This document shows, piece after piece, positions 12,501 to 25,289 of a DNA stretch of 64,000 nt (position 1 is the first letter of the stretch; every line of letters begins with the position of its first letter). Both the position numbers and the translations under genes were made by a program. A model generated the notes under the pieces. It did no database searches, had not been told where the DNA came from, and worked only from the letters and a program-made list of their open reading frames with translations. Source of the stretch: Quillaja saponaria (Eukaryota > Streptophyta > Magnoliopsida > Fabales > Quillajaceae). The stretch lies in the NCBI GenBank assembly GCA_029379385.1, contig CM055608.1, positions 32,161,048-32,225,047 on the forward strand, written 5' to 3'.

Positions 12501-13768
12501 CTCATATATATATATGGCAAGGTTCTGTATAGAGTAATATTGTCTGCTATAAAGGAACGAGAATGTAAAAGAAAAGAGTAGTAATGATCTAATGAGTTTG
12601 ATATAAGGGTTATTAATTGAATACTGTCTCGTTTGGTTGAGGAAATTGGATGTTTCCAGTGTGAGCTTTTTGAAGGCAAACTTACATTGCAATGTTGCAC
12701 ACCTGCATGTAAAAGGAAATATAGAACAACAATCAGTGTCCTTGGAACAACTACCATTCCACCTCAGCCTTAATCATGGCAAGCTAGGACTGTACCATGT
12801 GTTCCAGTCTGTTTTTCTCTAATCATTTTGAGGACACATAATTCCTAATTTTCAGTAACTTGACATCAAATTTCTCATCGGTGTTTGGCTTGGAATTTCT
12901 TACAAACTCATTTTTAACTGGTAATTCTTTTCTCATCTCTATCTGAAGTAAATGTTGGGTAATTTGTTGTTTACGTTTACATCTAGTGCAGAGAAAGTGG
13001 TAGCCACAGCGACACCAAAAGAACCATCAGAACAATGGAAAGCTGCATGGTGCTTCTCGACGGGAGATGAACTGATGATACATTGGGAATCAACATCAGG
13101 CCTAAGTTTTTGTATGAGAAATCAAACATCTCCAGAATCATCGGTAGGGTGCTCATCTCATTTTTGCAAGCATGAAATCAAAAGGTTAACATTTTGGTTA
13201 CTTTGGGTTATATCACAATCATCAATTGCAGGTGAAATTATTGAAAGGAAAGCACATGCAATATCAAGCAAAGAAAATAAAATCAAAGAGCATAAATGAA
13301 GAAAGCCACAACAAGGGAGAAGAGACAGAGGAAGATGAGTCTGGGTTTTTGACACTTGTTCGATTTACAGAGGAAAACCTGATTGGAAAAGCAACAGCTC
13401 TTTTAAATTGGAAGCTATTGGTTGTTGAATTTTTGCCTGAAGAAGATGCAGTTTTGATGCTTCTCCTATGCGTTTCAATACTCAGAAGCGTATCAGAAAT
13501 GAAAAAGGAAGATGTGGGAAATTTGTTAATCAGGAGACGGCTAAAAGAAACGAAAAAGGGAAACCGGGATTGGGGATCTGTTATTCTTCATCCTTCTTCA
13601 TCAACCTCATCTATGGCTTTGGCTTCACCCTATGTTAAACCTTGGTATTGGAATGCTGAAGCAGTGATAGCATCTGATGAAAGAGAACATATCACAAGGC
13701 AACCAGCATTGAGTCATTCAGCAGTGGAAGGCAGTGATAAGTTGTACAAGGATGGGGTTATCAGTTGA
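9530..13768 (+). CDS. DUF1399 / GRDP-related protein without glycine-rich domain
   Basis: Eight exons, 9530-9762, 9821-9938, 10227-10610, 10883-11155, 11629-12149, 12248-12372, 12992-13143 and 13232-13768, join in frame to about 780 residues. The N-terminal part carries the DUF1399 signatures WLHLKPIVVEAIRRF, PPIDVEWVWFCHTLNP, YILQSCTD and LDIMLMWLTHQSYPTIY. A middle C2-like region follows, and the C-terminus has KPWYWNAEAV. In Arabidopsis, GRDP1 and GRDP2 share the front half and end in a glycine-rich tail, and they affect growth and ABA/auxin responses. Here no Gly-rich tail is present, so this resembles the shorter DUF1399 relative (AT1G56230-type, sometimes mislabelled enolase). Molecular function is unknown. 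The ATG at 9530 opens a Ser-rich leader before the domain. Intron 2 carries a small MITE. Confidence 0.88.
10011..10159. mobile_element. Small MITE in intron 2 of the DUF1399 gene
   Basis: The terminal inverted repeats are tgtttggaagctgagaa at 10011 and, inverted, ttctcagccgccaaaca ending at 10159. They match at 15 of 17 positions. The element is 149 bp and has no coding capacity. I see no clear target-site duplication, so the superfamily is open. Confidence 0.55.
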
Positions 13769-14905
13769 ATATTGAAGGGGAGGTCCGGATCCTAATTAAA
13801 TTATTATCCCTAATGCTGAATATTATAATGATTGCTTTCCACAGAATTCAAGAGTAAAACAGTATACATTATACACACAGAATCTTGTAGTATGGTGGAG
13901 TAATATTTTTAAGTTCCACTCTGCTCAGTTGACATGTACTTTAGTTCTTACGCACATGATAGCTGGCTTTCCATCTGCAGTGTACATTAAAAACAGTGTT
14001 TAACATTGGCTTTCCATCAGCACATCAAGCCTTAAAGATCTTTTTCTTTGCTAGTTGGCCTAAATCTGGAAATTCCAGCCGTGGACTAGGGATAGAGGGC
14101 ACTTAGTGGTAAAAAAAAAAAAATGTATATATTTAAGAAGTGCTAAGTGCACTTTTTAGAAAAATATGTTTAATATTAGCAAAAAAAAGAAAAAAGAAAA
14201 ATATGTTTAAGAACATTGTTAAATTTAGAAGCAAGAGTGATTTGTGCATAATAAGTCTCACAACTAATCATGAGTGCTAGGCAGATCTGGCAATATAATT
14301 CGATATATTATGTAAATTAGTATAATATTCTAAAATTTATCTTGAATTTAATACTTGACCTGATACTATTTAAATTATTAACCCCAATGCTGGATGAGAT
14401 CTATCCTTTATTGATACTTGCACATGCCTATACATAAAGGGGAACCTATTGTACTTACAAAAACAACTGCAATGCATCCAACCAATAAGCTCTTGCCACG
14501 ATATAGAAGGTCGGAGGTACCGCAATGAATCTCACACTCATGTTTCAGTGCCTTTCTTTTCTTGTTTCACAACCATAGTCCGGAATCCTTGTTTTCTGTG
14601 TGATTCATAAGCTGATCAAGTTCCGATCCTTGCCACCGGAGAAAGGAAAACGTAACGAGAAAATGAACCCGGTCCTGAATACCCATTTCAGATTGCTTCG
14701 GACACTATCCAGACGCACCCGCCATCCTCTTCTCCACCTTCGTCTTCTTTTCTTGTTTGTTCCAACATAAACTGAAGTCTCGATGAACCCCACTCTCTGT
14801 TCCTTAAATGCAACGGAGCAAAAAAATATTTGACTTTTACATTGTAAACTGAGAACCGAAATTTCTTCGAATCGATAAAAGAAAAAGTTGAACTTGACGA
14901 TTTTG
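13769..14905. other. Intergenic region upstream of FBL3
   Basis: No gene is supported. It holds the 3' flank of the DUF1399 gene, A-rich runs near 14110-14200, and the FBL3 promoter and leader. Short antisense frames at 14605-15041 are shadows of the leader and exon 1. Confidence 0.4.
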
Positions 14906-17900
14906 ATGTTATCTCAATCCGTCCTCTGTTTCTTAACCGAAGACCTATTGGTTCAAGTTCTTGAAAAGCTCGACTCTGAAGCAGATCGGAAAACATGGCG
15001 GCTTGTCTGCAAGGATTTTTACAGAGTCGAATCGCTGACAAGGAGGCATCTGCGGATCCTCCGTATCGAGTTCTTTCTGGGTTTGCTTCAGAAGTATGGT
15101 AACATCGAGTCCCTGGACCTGTCGGATTGTCCTCGGATCGATGATGGGAGTGTTTCGGTTTTAGTAAGCCGGGGCTTACTGGGTTGGACTAGAGGAATAA
15201 GAAGGCTGGTGCTGAGTCGGGCAACCAGACTGAGATCTTCCGGGCTGGACTTGTTGATTCGGGCGTGTCCGTATCTGGAGGAGATTGACGTCTCCCACTG
15301 CTGGGTATATGGGGACAGAGAAGCAGCGGCGCTATCATATGCCCCCCAGCTGAGGGAGCTTAAGATGGACAAGTGTTTGGGGGTCACCGATGTTGGCCTC
15401 GCAAAGATAGCTATCAGGTGTACCAAATTGGAGAGGTTAAGTTTGAAATGGTGCATGGAGATTTCTGATCTGGGTATTGATCTTCTGTGCAAGAAGTGCT
15501 TGGATTTAAAGGTTCTTGATGTTTCATATCTCAAGGTTAGTCTCACTTTGCTACTTTTGGAATAATATGGTTGTTGTTGAAGAGAATGAAATACTAAACA
15601 GATATAGTAGCTACTATCATTCACTAATGTATATTATGCATTGTTCATTTATTCTATGGGATATTGGGGGGAATCCTACAATTTTAGATTTCTCTTAAGC
15701 AATAATAGCGGATAATAAGTAAAGACAAAAGAGGAAATTTTGCCCACTGCTTAGTTAAGGGCAATGCAGCTATCTCGTAGAGTAGAGGGGAGGTCATCCT
15801 AGTTGCCAGATCAAGTATAGTATGTTTTACAAATGGGTTTTCTTGTTTTGAATTATGTTTCCTTAGTTTTCTCTGCAAATAAATAGGGATTAACGGGTTC
15901 TCTTCCTTCTTTTTTTGTATTATTTGAAGTTAGATTTTTTTTCATACTTTAATATTTCACTTGCTTGTAGGTGACTAGTGAATCCCTAAGATCAATTGCT
16001 TCTCTGCCAAAGCTGGAGGTTTTGGCTATGGTGGGATGCCCTTTAGTGGATGATATTGGGCTAAGGTACCTTGAAGATGGATGCCCATTACTTAAGGTGA
16101 TTGTGTTATGTCGGCACTTGATTTTCTTGATTAAGGGTAGCACAATACTAGCCAGGAGGTTTGCAATAAATGAGGCCTTGAAGGTTAACTGAGTTGTCTA
16201 ATTGTATGACTGCAGGCCATTGACGTATCAAGGTGTGGTTGTGTTGGTTCATCCGGATTAATATCTGTACTTAGAGGACATAGTGGTCTAATGCATATCA
16301 ACGCAGGATATTGTTTATTGGTGAGTTTACTTCTAATTCTTATGCATTTTGTCTATATACTATATTTGCTTTACCATACATTTCCTGTTGTACTTTTTTT
16401 TTTCTTATACTAAAAAATGCCATTCATTCTTTACAGGAGCTTTCGGCATCCCTTCTTGAATGTTTGAGGAACTTAAAGAATCTGAGCGTGATTAGAATTG
16501 ACGGGGTTCGTGTTTCTGACTTCGCCCTTCAGACTATCACCACCAACTGCAAGTTTTTGGAGGAACTTGGTTTAAACAAATGTAGTGGGGTCACCAACAT
16601 GGGCATCATGCAATTAGTATCTGGCTGTGTCAATTTGAAGATCCTGAATCTAACATGTTGCTTTTCCATCACTGATGTGGCCATCTATGCTATAGCAAAC
16701 TCATGTCCAAACCTTGTTTGTCTGAAGTTAGAGTCTTGCAATATGGTAACTGAGAAGGGTACTCTTCAGCTTGGATCACGTTGCATGATACTTGAGGATC
16801 TTGATCTTACTGATTGTTCTGGCATCAATGACGGGGGTAAAATTTTAAAATTGACATTTGCAAGGATAATATCAAAAACCCTCAGTTTATTTGATTTTAT
16901 TGCTTTTTCCAAGGATGCCCTTTTTTGAGCAATACTGTTATTTCCATAATTGCTTGTTATCCACTAATCTGAATGTGACACACTTACTGCTGCAGCACTT
17001 AAACATTTGTCAAAATGTCCAAAGCTTGTAAGCTTGAAGTTAGGACTATGCACAAACATATCGGATAAAGGATTGGTATATATCGCCAGTAACTGCCCGA
17101 AAATTAGTGAACTTGATCTCTACCGGTAAATTGACTCCCAAAGTCAAAATAATTGTATAATTACATGAAGAAATTGTAAATGAAAAGGTGACTCCTTTAT
17201 TTATTATGTTCTCATTGCAGATGCGTGGGTGTAGGAGATGATGGGCTAGGTGCAGTTTCTACTGGTTGCAAGAAATTGACAAAGCTCAACTTGTCATACT
17301 GCACTAGAGTTACCGACAGAGGCATGAAGTATATCAGCCATATGGATGAACTCTCTGATCTAGAGTTGCGTGGACTCGTGAACATCACAAGCACTGGTTT
17401 AAGAACAGTTGCAGCTGGCTGCAAGAGACTAGCAGATCTGGACTTGAAACATTGTGAGAAAATTGATGCCTCAGGCTTCTGGGCAGTTGCCTACTACTTG
17501 CAGAACTTGCGACAGGTAAGATATCTGAAGTTTGAATAATAATTAGTGCTCTCACAGTTTTTATGATTGATACTGATTTGGAGTTTCAACCTAAAAAAAT
17601 CATCAAGCGTCTTTAAAGTCTGATGTGGAACCTATTTGAAAAACATAAATGTGTTATGCCATCTCAAATACTCTCATCAGTTGTATAATGCTGTATGTGA
17701 GAACTCCTGATGATCTACCTCCAAATTCCGCTTTCTTTAAAGCCATTCACACTGCTTTCACCTTTTGGCAAATAGAAACTTCAACTGTAATTCTGCACGA
17801 GTCGCAGAACTCCAGTTGGAATATGTGCTCAAACTCATTCCTTTTTTCTCTCAATCTGTTCAACTAACCATTTACATGTAACTTTGAATAAGAAAAGCTC

Positions 17901-18662
17901 AATGTTAGTTAATGTTTTCTTATGGAAAAGAGTCTTTTGGACATCAAACTACATTTCTTATTTTGCTTGAAGTAGGGTAATATTTCTGATCTTTGATTCT
18001 TCTGTCAGTAGCCTTGTCAAACAATATTATTTGGATTTACTATATTTGAGTATGTGCAAAGGGTCATCATCTCATCAATTCCAGAATCCCTACATTTGTT
18101 TAGTTTTCTGTTTCTTTATGTTAAATATATATATATATATAAGGATTGTGTCTCACATATCTTAACTGGATTGATAAAGATTAAAGTTGAAAGGTTGTTT
18201 TGCAGCTAACAAGCAGTTCCTAACATAGAGTATCTTGTGGTTTATTTAAAATAAAATTAAAAAATTAAAAAAAGAGTATCTTGTGATCTCCGTTACTGAT
18301 ATTTACTATCATATACTTTTGTAAGTTATTACAAAAAGGCATTTATAGTGGTGAAAAAACCATGGTAATGTATAGCAAGAGGGTTTGAAACTGAGGTATT
18401 CTGGTGGTGGTGGCAGATAAATATGAGCCACTGTGCTGTCTCAGATTTGGTGTTATGCCTGGTGATGGGGAACCTGAAACGCCTGCAGGATGCCAAACTG
18501 GTGCACATAACTGGGATTACTGTAGAAGGGTTGGAGATCGCACTTAGAGCCAGCTGTGGTAGGATAAAAAAGGTCAAATTATTGGCTTCTTTCAGGTACT
18601 TGCTTTCATCAGAAATACTAGAGACACTGCAGACAAGTGGATGCAAGATTAGATGGGATTAG
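14906..18662 (+). CDS. FBL3: F-box/LRR-repeat protein 3
   Basis: Seven exons, 14906-15535, 15971-16096, 16216-16320, 16437-16836, 16996-17125, 17221-17515 and 18417-18662, give 643 residues in one frame. An F-box opens the protein (FLTEDLLVQVLEKLDSEADR, KTWRLVCKDFYRVESLTRR). It is followed by about 18 cysteine-containing LRRs of the type CxxLxxLxLxxCxxITDxGL, for example KWCMEISDLGIDLL and GLCTNISDKGLVYIAS. The end KLLASFRYLLSSEILETL, GCKIRWD is typical of FBL3 (AT5G01720 in Arabidopsis). The family is known as SCF substrate receptors: the F-box binds SKP1/ASK and the LRR solenoid binds a protein target. The target of FBL3 is not established. The start is the first in-frame ATG, ten codons before the F-box core. 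The last codons are part of a 50-bp tandem duplication that runs into the 3' UTR. Confidence 0.93.
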
Positions 18663-18732
18663 CTTCATCATGTAAATTGCTAACAAGTGGATGCAAGATT
18701 AGATGGGATTAGCTTCATCATGTAAATTGCTA
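18633..18732. repeat. 50-bp tandem duplication across the FBL3 stop codon
   Basis: Two perfect 50-base copies, 18633-18682 and 18683-18732, each contain the codons for the last residues (TSGCKIRWD), the TAG stop and part of the 3' UTR. Because the first copy keeps the stop, the protein is unchanged and copy 2 is untranslated. Confidence 0.93.
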
Positions 18733-19638
18733 AAATATATTGGAAGGCTCCACCCTGGCCCTGTGAGATCGTTTTGGGATGATAACTGAGATCTGTTTAT
18801 AAATCTTTTGTTTCTTTAGTATGACTGAGTAAAATAAGGTGACAATGATGGTTTCCCAAGCAGGGATCCTCCCTTCTCAGAGACTAGGTTCCTCTTTGGA
18901 AAATCCTGAGTTGCTTGGTGTTGCTTTAAGAGGGATTAGTCCGTAATATATTATATTATGACATGCTCAGTTTGCTTGCAACTCTGTGACATGCTAACTT
19001 TTGTGGCTTTTGTCATCTGAGTTTAAATGTCATACGATGAGATGTGACGTCATGTTTGCTTAATTCTTTTGTACCAAAGGTGGTGTCTTTGCTGCATATT
19101 TTTGTGCAAAGGTCCGGTAAGGAATTATTCCGAACTAAAGTGCATGTGCAAAATTCACTGTAAGAGCAAACAAACAAACCTTCTTTGAAGCTTGACTTGG
19201 GTTGTACGTTTTCCATTTCTCCTGGTACCATATAGGGACTTGGAACTTATTCTGAAGCACATACTTAGATTTGTCGTATGGTATTGTTGCCTGGGTGATC
19301 CACAAGCTTATATTCTAAACCAACAAGTTAAATAGTTAATTTTGCTTCAAAATTACACGTGAGCCACGCTGCACAGAATGTGGGGAATATTAGTAATGCT
19401 TAAGAAGCACAATATTTTGCCAAGAAGACGAAAAATAGCTAGGAATTTTTGCCCATCCCCTCCAAAAAGAAAGCATAACTTGAACTTTGTCCATTGAAAA
19501 AGCATAAAAGAGGAGAATATAAAACTCCAAAGGAAGCCTATTTCTTTGACAGCAAACAATTCCTGCATCCTCTCATGTAAAAAATATAAATAGAACTTCT
19601 ATCAATATAGACATTAACTACCTTTCTCCCTTCCCATC
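18733..19638. other. Intergenic region before the PME cluster
   Basis: It holds the rest of the FBL3 3' UTR and the promoter of the first PME gene. A TATA-like stretch (aaatataaatag) lies near 19582-19593, about 50 bases before the start codon. No other gene is supported. Confidence 0.45.
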
Positions 19639-21384
19639 ATGAGCCAAAACAACATGGCCTTAGCCAATGTCTTTCTTGTGCTCATCCTAATACCTTCACT
19701 TCAAGCTCTCTCTCATCAAACTTCCTCAAATGTGCATGACCAAACCATGGGCCCCTTGATCTCACAAGCTTGCCTAGACATAGAAAATCAAAACTCCTGC
19801 CTCGAAAATATACAAAACGAGTTAGAAAGAATAGATCATCCTAACCTGACTTCAATTCTCAGGGCCGCGCTTAGGACCACTCTCAACGAAGCCAGACTTG
19901 CCATTGAAATGATAACAAAGTTCAATACATTATCAATTAGTTACCGTGAACAAGTAGCCATAGAAGACTGCAAGGAACTTCTGGATTTCTCTGTCTCTGA
20001 GTTGGCTTGGTCTTTAGGCGAGATGAACAAAATCCGAGCGGGTTTGAAGGACATTCACTATGAAGGAAACCTAAAAGCCTGGTTAAGTGCCGCACTGAGT
20101 AACCAGGATACATGCCTTGAAGGCTTTGAAGGAACTGACAGGCATCTTGAAGATTACATCAAGGGAAGCTTAAAACAAGTTACACAGCTCATTAGTAATG
20201 TCTTGACTTTGTATACTCAATTACACAGCTTACCTTTCAAACCACAAAGAAATAGCACCAGAAGAAATCCAAGTTCAGAGTTTCCAAAATGGATGACTGA
20301 CGGTGATCAAGAGCTTCTCAAATCTGATTCAAAACGTATGCATGTAGATGCTGTTGTAGCATTGGATGGAAGTGGACGGTACCGCACAATCACAGAAGCT
20401 GTTAATGCTGCTCCAAGTTATAGTAACAGAAGGTATATCATATATATAAAGAAGGGAGTTTACAAGGAGAACATAGACATGAAGAAGAAAAAAACCAACA
20501 TCATGTTTGTAGGAGATGGGATTGGAGCCACCATTGTTACTGGAAACCGCAACTTCATGCAAGGATGGACTACATTTCGAACTGCCACAGTTGGTAAGTG
20601 CCATAAATATGCCTTTTCTTTTCCTTTTTTGGTATATATTTGCCAACTCTGGAGATTAGCACATGATTTTGAGCAATGGGATGCCTTTAATATTCGATAA
20701 TTTGCATTTCTAGCTGTCTCTGGGAGGGGCTTCATCGCAAGAGACATGACATTTCGTAACACGGCCGAACCTCAAAACCACCAAGCTGTGGCACTGCGTG
20801 TTGATTCAGACCAATCGGCTTTCTATAGATGCAGCATTGAAGGCCACCAAGACACCCTCTATGCCCATTCCCTCCGCCAATTCTACCGCGAATGCAACGT
20901 CTATGGCACTATAGACTTTATTTTTGGCAATGGTGCAGCTGTGCTTCAAAGTTGCAAGATATACACCAGGGTACCACTTCCATTACAAAAGGTTACCATC
21001 ACTGCCCAAGGACGAAAAAATCCAAATCAAAGCACAGGGTTCTCAATCCAAGACAGCTATGTTTATGCTACCCAGCCTACCTATTTAGGGAGGCCATGGA
21101 AGCAATACTCTAGGACTGTTTTTATGAATACTTATATGAGTGGTCTAGTTCAAACCAGGGGATGGCTTGAGTGGTATGGTAACTTTGCCTTAGGCACATT
21201 GTGGTATGGGGAGTATAGGAATTATGGGCCTGGTGCAGGACTTGCCGGGCGGGTCAAATGGCCTGGATATCACATCATTCATGATCCTTCTACAGCTAAT
21301 TTCTTCACGGCTGGGCGGTTCATTGACGGATGGTCATGGTTGCCGAGAACAGGTATCAAGTTCACAGCAGGTTTAGCCAATTAG
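19639..21384 (+). CDS. Pectinesterase/pectinesterase inhibitor (PME A)
   Basis: Two exons, 19639-20593 and 20714-21384, encode 541 residues. A hydrophobic signal peptide (ALANVFLVLILIPSLQAL) leads into a PMEI pro-region with paired Cys (ACLDIENQNSCL; EDCKELLDFSVSEL; AALSNQDTCLEGF). The catalytic PME domain begins at VVALDGSGRYRTITEAV. It keeps the known active-site blocks: QAVALR, GHQDTLY, YGTIDFIFGN with the catalytic Asp, and YLGRPWKQYSRTV with the substrate Arg. The enzyme removes methyl esters from cell-wall homogalacturonan, giving free carboxylates and methanol, after secretion. The single phase-1 intron just after TATV is shared by all three PMEs here and supports tandem descent. An RRLL-type cleavage site is not obvious before the mature domain, unlike in the next two genes. 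Closest subgroup not assigned. Confidence 0.93.
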
Positions 21385-21620
21385 GTTTCTTTCTTTTGAA
21401 GGAGTCGACCCATTAAATTAATGTATTATACCAATTATGTGTAATATAGCATATCTTATTGCCCTGTTCTAGTTATTATACCATACCAGTTATTGAATTT
21501 CAATTCCAATCCCAACTTTCTAATGGGACTAGTTTCTCGCCCTTTTCACACATGGTTGGGTTGGTGATGTAGTCAAGAGATCAGAGAGAGATTATTGCTA
21601 ATTAATGAAAGCTTACTCAG

Positions 21621-21716
21621 AAAAGCATTGACAATGTGAGGGTGAAACAAAAGGTGGTTGTGAGCCCAGATGGGTCTGGGAAATTCGCAACTCTGGCTGC
21701 TGCACCAAATCATTAA
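21621..21716 (+). pseudogene. PME relic (start of catalytic domain)
   Basis: In one frame this reads KSIDNVRVKQKVVVSPDGSG and then KFATLAAA, followed by a stop. VVSPDGSGKFxTxxxA is the hallmark opening of the mature PME domain. No further PME sequence follows before PME B. It is a short fragment of an extra PME copy, left between two intact paralogues. Confidence 0.75.
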
Positions 21717-22359
21717 TGGTGATGCTGTGGCTGTTCTCATGCTATGCTTTTACATGGCTTAATCTTTGGTTGGGAGCATGTGGTACTAAGGCACTTGTAT
21801 TAATTTTTTATTTTTTATTTTCATGTGAATTTCTTTGATGGCTGAGATGCAAGATCTAATTACAAGACATTGGTGTTTATTAAATTCAAGTGGAAGTTTC
21901 AATACTTGATCAGTACTAAACATACTTCTCTTTCTGATCAAATTATGCCTAGACATTGTTTTTTTGCATTTGTTGTTGACTTTAATTAGTTCCACGTGAA
22001 TAAATTATGCACATGCATGCTGCAAGAAACAACCCATTGACGTCTAGCTGTTCTGAAACTTGCTGAATCAAATACTTCTCTTGCTTGTTGGTGCTATATA
22101 GTACGTTATTCATTTTCAGAGATTAAGGTCCCTACTGGTGAAGTTATCACTTGGTGGATAAGTTTTGACTTTTGAGAAGAAATAAAAAAATAAAGAAGAA
22201 AGAAACTTATACTTCTTTAATCTAACTACATGATTGAACAAGGTTGTCTGATAAACAAAGCCAGCCGGATAATCCTCCCAAGTCCCAGCTAGTTTTATAT
22301 AAATTCATGCTTCTATATGCTATATATCTAATATCCACCCTCTAATTCTAGCTACCACC

Positions 22360-24317
22360 ATGGGTATGGCCATGCCTTCCAAGCTACTTAAAACCTCATG
22401 CATCACCTTTCTCCTCATCCTCTTCTCCACCCCTGCATCTCCTGCAACCTCCCCTGATTCCATTTGCAGCCTTACATCCTACCCCTCCTTTTGTAAAACA
22501 AATTTGCCTCCTAATGGCACAGGAAACATATATGACTTTGGCCTGTCTTTTATAAACAAATCCTTATCATCATCGATGGAGGTTCATTCTTTAATCTTGG
22601 GTTACCACCAAAGCCAGTCTAGCTTATCTGAGTCCACCATTCTTGCCCTTGAAGATTGTCAGCTGTTGTGTGAATTGAGTGAAGATTTCTTATTTAAAAC
22701 TCTTCAAACAATTAACTCAACAAACAGTTTGAACAGCTCACAAGTTGATGACTTGCAAACCTTGCTTAGTGCTGCTTTAACCAATCAACAAACCTGCTTG
22801 GATGGACTTCAAGAAGTACAGTCAAATTCAAACACCACCATTAAAGATGATCTATTACCCCTTCTTTCAAATGGATCTATGTTTTATAGCATATCCCTTG
22901 CCCTCTTCAAGAAAAGTTGGGGAATGAAAACAAAGAAAGACAGAAAGCTAACAGTTAATATTGGAGGTAGAAATGAGCATTTGCCTTTGAGGTTTCCAAG
23001 CTGGGAACAAAAATTAAGAGAGTTTATTACTGGAAGAAAGCTGCTTCAATCAGTTCCTAACAATGTTTTTGTGAGCCAAATGGTGGTGGTGAACCCAGAT
23101 GGTGGTGGAAACTTTACCACTATTAATGATGCAGTGGCTGCCACACCTAACAATACCAGTGGGAGCAACGGGTATTTTGTAATTTATGTGGTAGCTGGAG
23201 TTTACCAGGAGTATGTTTCTATTCCCAAAAACAAGCAGTATTTGATGATGATAGGTGATGGCATTAACCAGACTGTGATCACCGGCAATCGGAGTGTGGG
23301 GGATGGGTGGACTACCTTCAATTCTGCCACTTTTGGTAAGCTTGAAACACAAGCTTCATCCATAAATTTATTAAGCTCTATACAATTTTTAAGTTTTCAA
23401 TTTCTTGGCCTACTGGGAAGTTACTTCTTATTCAAAGGTCAAACTAATTTTAGTTAAACAAAACCAAGTTTGTAATCAATTAGAAGCACATGCTCTAAAG
23501 TCTTTTCAGTTAGCTTACAGAGAAATCATAGATTCTGCTTTTCTGTGATTCCTTATATTAATTTTCTATTTTTGATACTTATCAAATTTTGACTAAGTTT
23601 AACACTGAATTCAATTATATTGCAGCTGTGGTTGCACAAGGGTTTGTAGCAGTGAACATAACATTTCAGAACACAGCTGGAGCAATCAAGCACCAAGCAG
23701 TGGCCCTCAGAAGTGGGGCAGACTTTTCCTCATTCTATAGTTGTAGCTTTGAAGGATACCAAGACACACTATACCCTCATTCCCTTAGGCAATTTTACAA
23801 AAACTGTGACATTTATGGTACTGTGGACTTCATATTTGGCAATGCAGCAGTTGTGTTTCAAGACTGTAACATCTACCCAAGACTTCCATTGCAAGGCCAA
23901 TTCAATGCCATCACAGCGCAAGGCAAGACAGACATAAACCAAAACACTGGTACCTCAATACAGAATTGCAGTATTATGGCTGCAAGTGATTTGGCTAATA
24001 GTAATGGCACCACAAAAACTTACTTAGGGAGGCCCTGGAAGGAATATTCAAGGACAGTTTACTTGCAAACTTTCATGGACAGCCTGATTGATTCAACGGG
24101 TTGGCGTGAATGGTCTAGTTCTTTTGCATTAAGTACACTTTATTATGCAGAATATGCTAATTGGGGGCCAGGATCAGACACTAGTAATAGAGTTACATGG
24201 ACGGGGTACCATGTGATTAACGCAACAGATGCAGTTATTTTCACTGTTTCCAATTTCATCACTGGTGATGCTTGGTTACCTGCAACAGGAGTGCCTTACT
24301 TTGGTGGTTTACTTTGA
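22360..24317 (+). CDS. Pectinesterase/pectinesterase inhibitor (PME B)
   Basis: Two exons, 22360-23335 and 23626-24317, encode 555 residues. The signal peptide (CITFLLILFSTPASPATS) is followed by a PMEI domain (CSLTSYPSFCKT, LEDCQLLCELSEDFLF, AALTNQQTCLDGL) with several N-glycosylation sites. A GRKLLQ motif fits the known RKLL site at which subtilases release the mature PME. The catalytic half starts at VVVNPDGGGNFTTINDAV and keeps QAVALR, GYQDTLY, YGTVDFIFGN and YLGRPWKEYSRTV. It ends GDAWLPATGVPYFGGLL. It demethylesterifies pectin in the wall. It resembles the Arabidopsis PME7/PME20 subgroup by memory, not by alignment. The intron is phase 1 at the same codon as in PME A and PME C. The first Met at 22360 is preferred; Met codons at residues 3 and 5 are also possible. 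Confidence 0.93.
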
Positions 24318-25289
24318 CAAAAGAAATGCTTGGTTGGTCATGTAATATGTCGCTTGGAGAAAATTTGATTATATTTATATTACATCTTTTTTTTTTTATA
24401 TTATTATCTCTTTTGAACTTAAATTTTATCAATACAACAAAAGATTATTATAAAGTTGTATACAGTCGATAAATATCAATATTTTAAAATATACTTAAAT
24501 CGATCCCATCTAACATGAATTCTTTTAACAAAATATATTCACCTGTGAGACTCGCATTTCATTATCATACGGTTTAATGGTTTATGGTATATCATGCTTA
24601 CATAATAATTTTGTAATTATATGAAAAAAATTCAACTAGTAAGAGATTTTTTGTAACCCCATACACACAAGTCACAATTAGCTCATAGTCGATTGAGTAA
24701 AACAAAATCATTGCTTAATGGGCTAAATTAAGAGTTGCCTAATGTTAATTAGGAAGATCCTGTAGACAAGACCCAAGCCAGGCTAGCTATAACTGTAAGT
24801 CAGTTAAGGCCCTTGAACAGAGCATAGCCAAAACAGAGAGATGCCTTCCAACTAGGCCTTTCCCCTGACTTGTGGTTGTCCTGTTCCAATTTTTCTTAGA
24901 AAACATTTGCATTCTCTTTCCTTGTATTTGACTCTCTCATTTCCCTCCAAGCCTCACATTTTGTAACTAACATAACTAAATTTCAAAGGGTTTTTTCATT
25001 ACCTCTCACCTATAAATACTCTCCCCAAACAATCACATCCATGCATACTCCAAAGGGTCTGAAGGAGAAAAGCCATCAAACTCCAGCAGACCCCCTTCAA
25101 TATGCATCGTTAATCAATAGTAGCTCTTTTTTTGCCTAATAGAGGGAAACCATGGCCAAGTAAACAATTAAAAAAGAAAAGAAAAAAAAGAGTCATATTT
25201 TTGGTCTAAAAAAGTACTCCAAATTTTAGTTTCATATCCAAAACTTTTCCCTTGATTTAGTTTTCTATCAGGAGCTGCTTAATTCAAAA
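24318..25289. other. Intergenic region between PME B and PME C
   Basis: AT-rich spacer with the PME B 3' UTR and the PME C promoter. A TATA-like ctataaatact occurs near 25011-25021, about 270 bases before the PME C start, so the leader may be long. No gene is supported. Confidence 0.45.
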
